From Flavivirga spongiicola (GTDB taxonomy: Bacteria > Bacteroidota > Bacteroidia > Flavobacteriales > Flavobacteriaceae), in contig NZ_JAUOEO010000001.1 in assembly GCF_030540825.1 (NCBI RefSeq), forward strand, positions 4,911,001 to 4,975,000: a stretch of 64,000 bases of DNA, written 5' to 3'. The notes beneath the pieces are model-generated. The model saw only the letters and a program-made list of their open reading frames with translations, was not told the DNA's origin and searched no databases. Below, piece by piece: positions 63,329-64,000 of the stretch (its first letter is position 1; each line of letters starts with the position of its first letter). The position numbers and the translations under genes were made by a program.

Positions 63329-63967
63329 TCATTTAATAGCACTCCCATGAACTTGAGGAATAATAGGAATAAATGGTGAGTATAAATTATATGTTTCTAA
63401 CTCCAACTTACTAAATCCAACAGATTCTAATAATTGCTTGGTATTTCTATTGGTGTGGCATCCTTCAAAAAACCAATGCCATGGCTTATGAATCAAACTT
63501 TGAATAAATGACAGCATCGTATTTTCTCTAGCCTCCACATGTTCAATGAATATAAAAATGCCAGAAGGCTTTAAGATGCGTTTAATTTGCTGAAGACATT
63601 GTAAAGGATCATGAACTGTGCATAAAACTAATGTACAAACCACAAAATCATAAGACGCATCGGGTAAATCAATAGCTTCCCCCATAAGTGACTTGATCTC
63701 TAAATCGATACCATATTTCTCTGCGCTTTTTTTTAAATTATTATGCATATAAATATTAGGCTCAATAGCTATAAGCCTTGTTCCTTTTTTTAGATAACGC
63801 ATATTAGCACCAGCACCTGAACCAATTTCAACAACAGTTTCCGGATGGTTTTTAAAAAGTTCTCGTTTTGAATTTCCGAAAAGTCTATCCATATACCCAG
63901 AAAGCATTTTAAAAATAAACGCATTTATGGGACCACGAATAGCATTAGTTTGAAATTTATTAGCCAT
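63329..63967 (-). CDS. Class I SAM-dependent methyltransferase
   Basis: A 212-residue methyltransferase. VVEIGSGAGANMRYLKKGTR is motif I (SAM binding) with the acidic residue in LIAIEPN. LPDASYDFVVCTLVLCTVHD is motif II and IKRILKPSGIFIFIEHVEAR is motif III. The ordering and the FIEHVEAR ending recall METTL7- and UbiE-type small-molecule methyltransferases. The methyl acceptor is unknown. It probably starts at the ATG at 63965-63967. A single gene with its own terminator. Confidence 0.88.
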   Translation of the reverse strand: MANKFQTNAIRGPINAFIFKMLSGYMDRLFGNSKRELFKNHPETVVEIGSGAGANMRYLKKGTRLIAIEPNIYMHNNLKKSAEKYGIDLEIKSLMGEAIDLPDASYDFVVCTLVLCTVHDPLQCLQQIKRILKPSGIFIFIEHVEARENTMLSFIQSLIHKPWHWFFEGCHTNRNTKQLLESVGFSKLELETYNLYSPFIPIIPQVHGSAIK

Positions 63968-64000
63968 ACTTATATATTAGGGTTTAAGCGCATGACTCGA

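Overview
The window looks like chromosomal DNA of a member of the Flavobacteriaceae (phylum Bacteroidota); the genus cannot be fixed from the sequence alone. It is AT-rich. Start sites show TAnnTTTG-type -7 boxes rather than strong Shine-Dalgarno sites. The gene content also fits: BshC, a type IX secretion C-terminal sorting domain, a FecI/FecR/TonB-receptor signalling set, many SPII lipoproteins, and the small basic MPSGKKRKRHK protein. I found no rRNA, tRNA or CRISPR array and no intact transposase. Mobile traces are three MITE-like elements and a cassette-like end region.

Layout. 1-5.7 kb: a truncated MATE exporter, a PD40 propeller protein, a nitronate monooxygenase-like gene with mnmA, and a three-domain fasciclin lipoprotein. 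5.7-10.3 kb: a MORN-type protein, yidC and pyrG, all on the minus strand. 10.4-15.1 kb: an ELWxxDGT/T9SS cargo protein, a divergent TetR/hydrolase pair with a palindrome between them, and a small cluster holding a DUF3820 gene and a decayed copy of it. 15.2-22 kb: a LysM/periplasmic-binding protein, guaA, a PLP decarboxylase and bshC. 22.3-25.7 kb: a PhoX-like lipoprotein and a di-heme peroxidase-like lipoprotein in a two-gene operon.

25.9-39.4 kb is the most distinctive region. It is a minus-strand cluster headed by an IclR regulator with a palindrome next to its promoter. The genes, in order of transcription, encode a propeller/MauG-type cytochrome, a Rid/chorismatase-like protein, a Tat-type lipoprotein with a D-lyxose-isomerase-like cupin, a VOC protein, DhaK-like and DhaL-like kinase subunits, a close LsrF homologue, a PQQ-propeller lipoprotein, and a 1330-residue protein joining NPCBM, propeller, c-heme motifs and an FGE-like domain. 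A DUF1097 membrane protein follows. Together they resemble a catabolic route in which a small ketose or diketone is phosphorylated by DhaKL and cleaved by the LsrF-type enzyme, possibly after oxidation at the cell envelope. The substrate is unknown, and the route would be a DhaKL-based analogue of the lsr (AI-2) pathway or a tetrose/pentose pathway.

39.4-52.6 kb: CarboxypepD-type and membrane proteins, two tandem 44-residue proteins sharing a C-terminal motif, a beta-helix lipoprotein, parC and parE, a DMT exporter, a transglutaminase-like lipoprotein, a hairpin-rich non-coding stretch, and ychF. 52.9-62.1 kb: FecI-like sigma factor, FecR anti-sigma, a TonB receptor with an STN signalling domain, a second paralogous TonB receptor without it, and a CarboxypepD-type protein. 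No SusD gene is present, so this is not a standard polysaccharide locus. 62.2-64 kb: a secreted protein with proteasome-beta-like N-terminal motifs, flanked by 16-bp inverted repeats, and a SAM methyltransferase.
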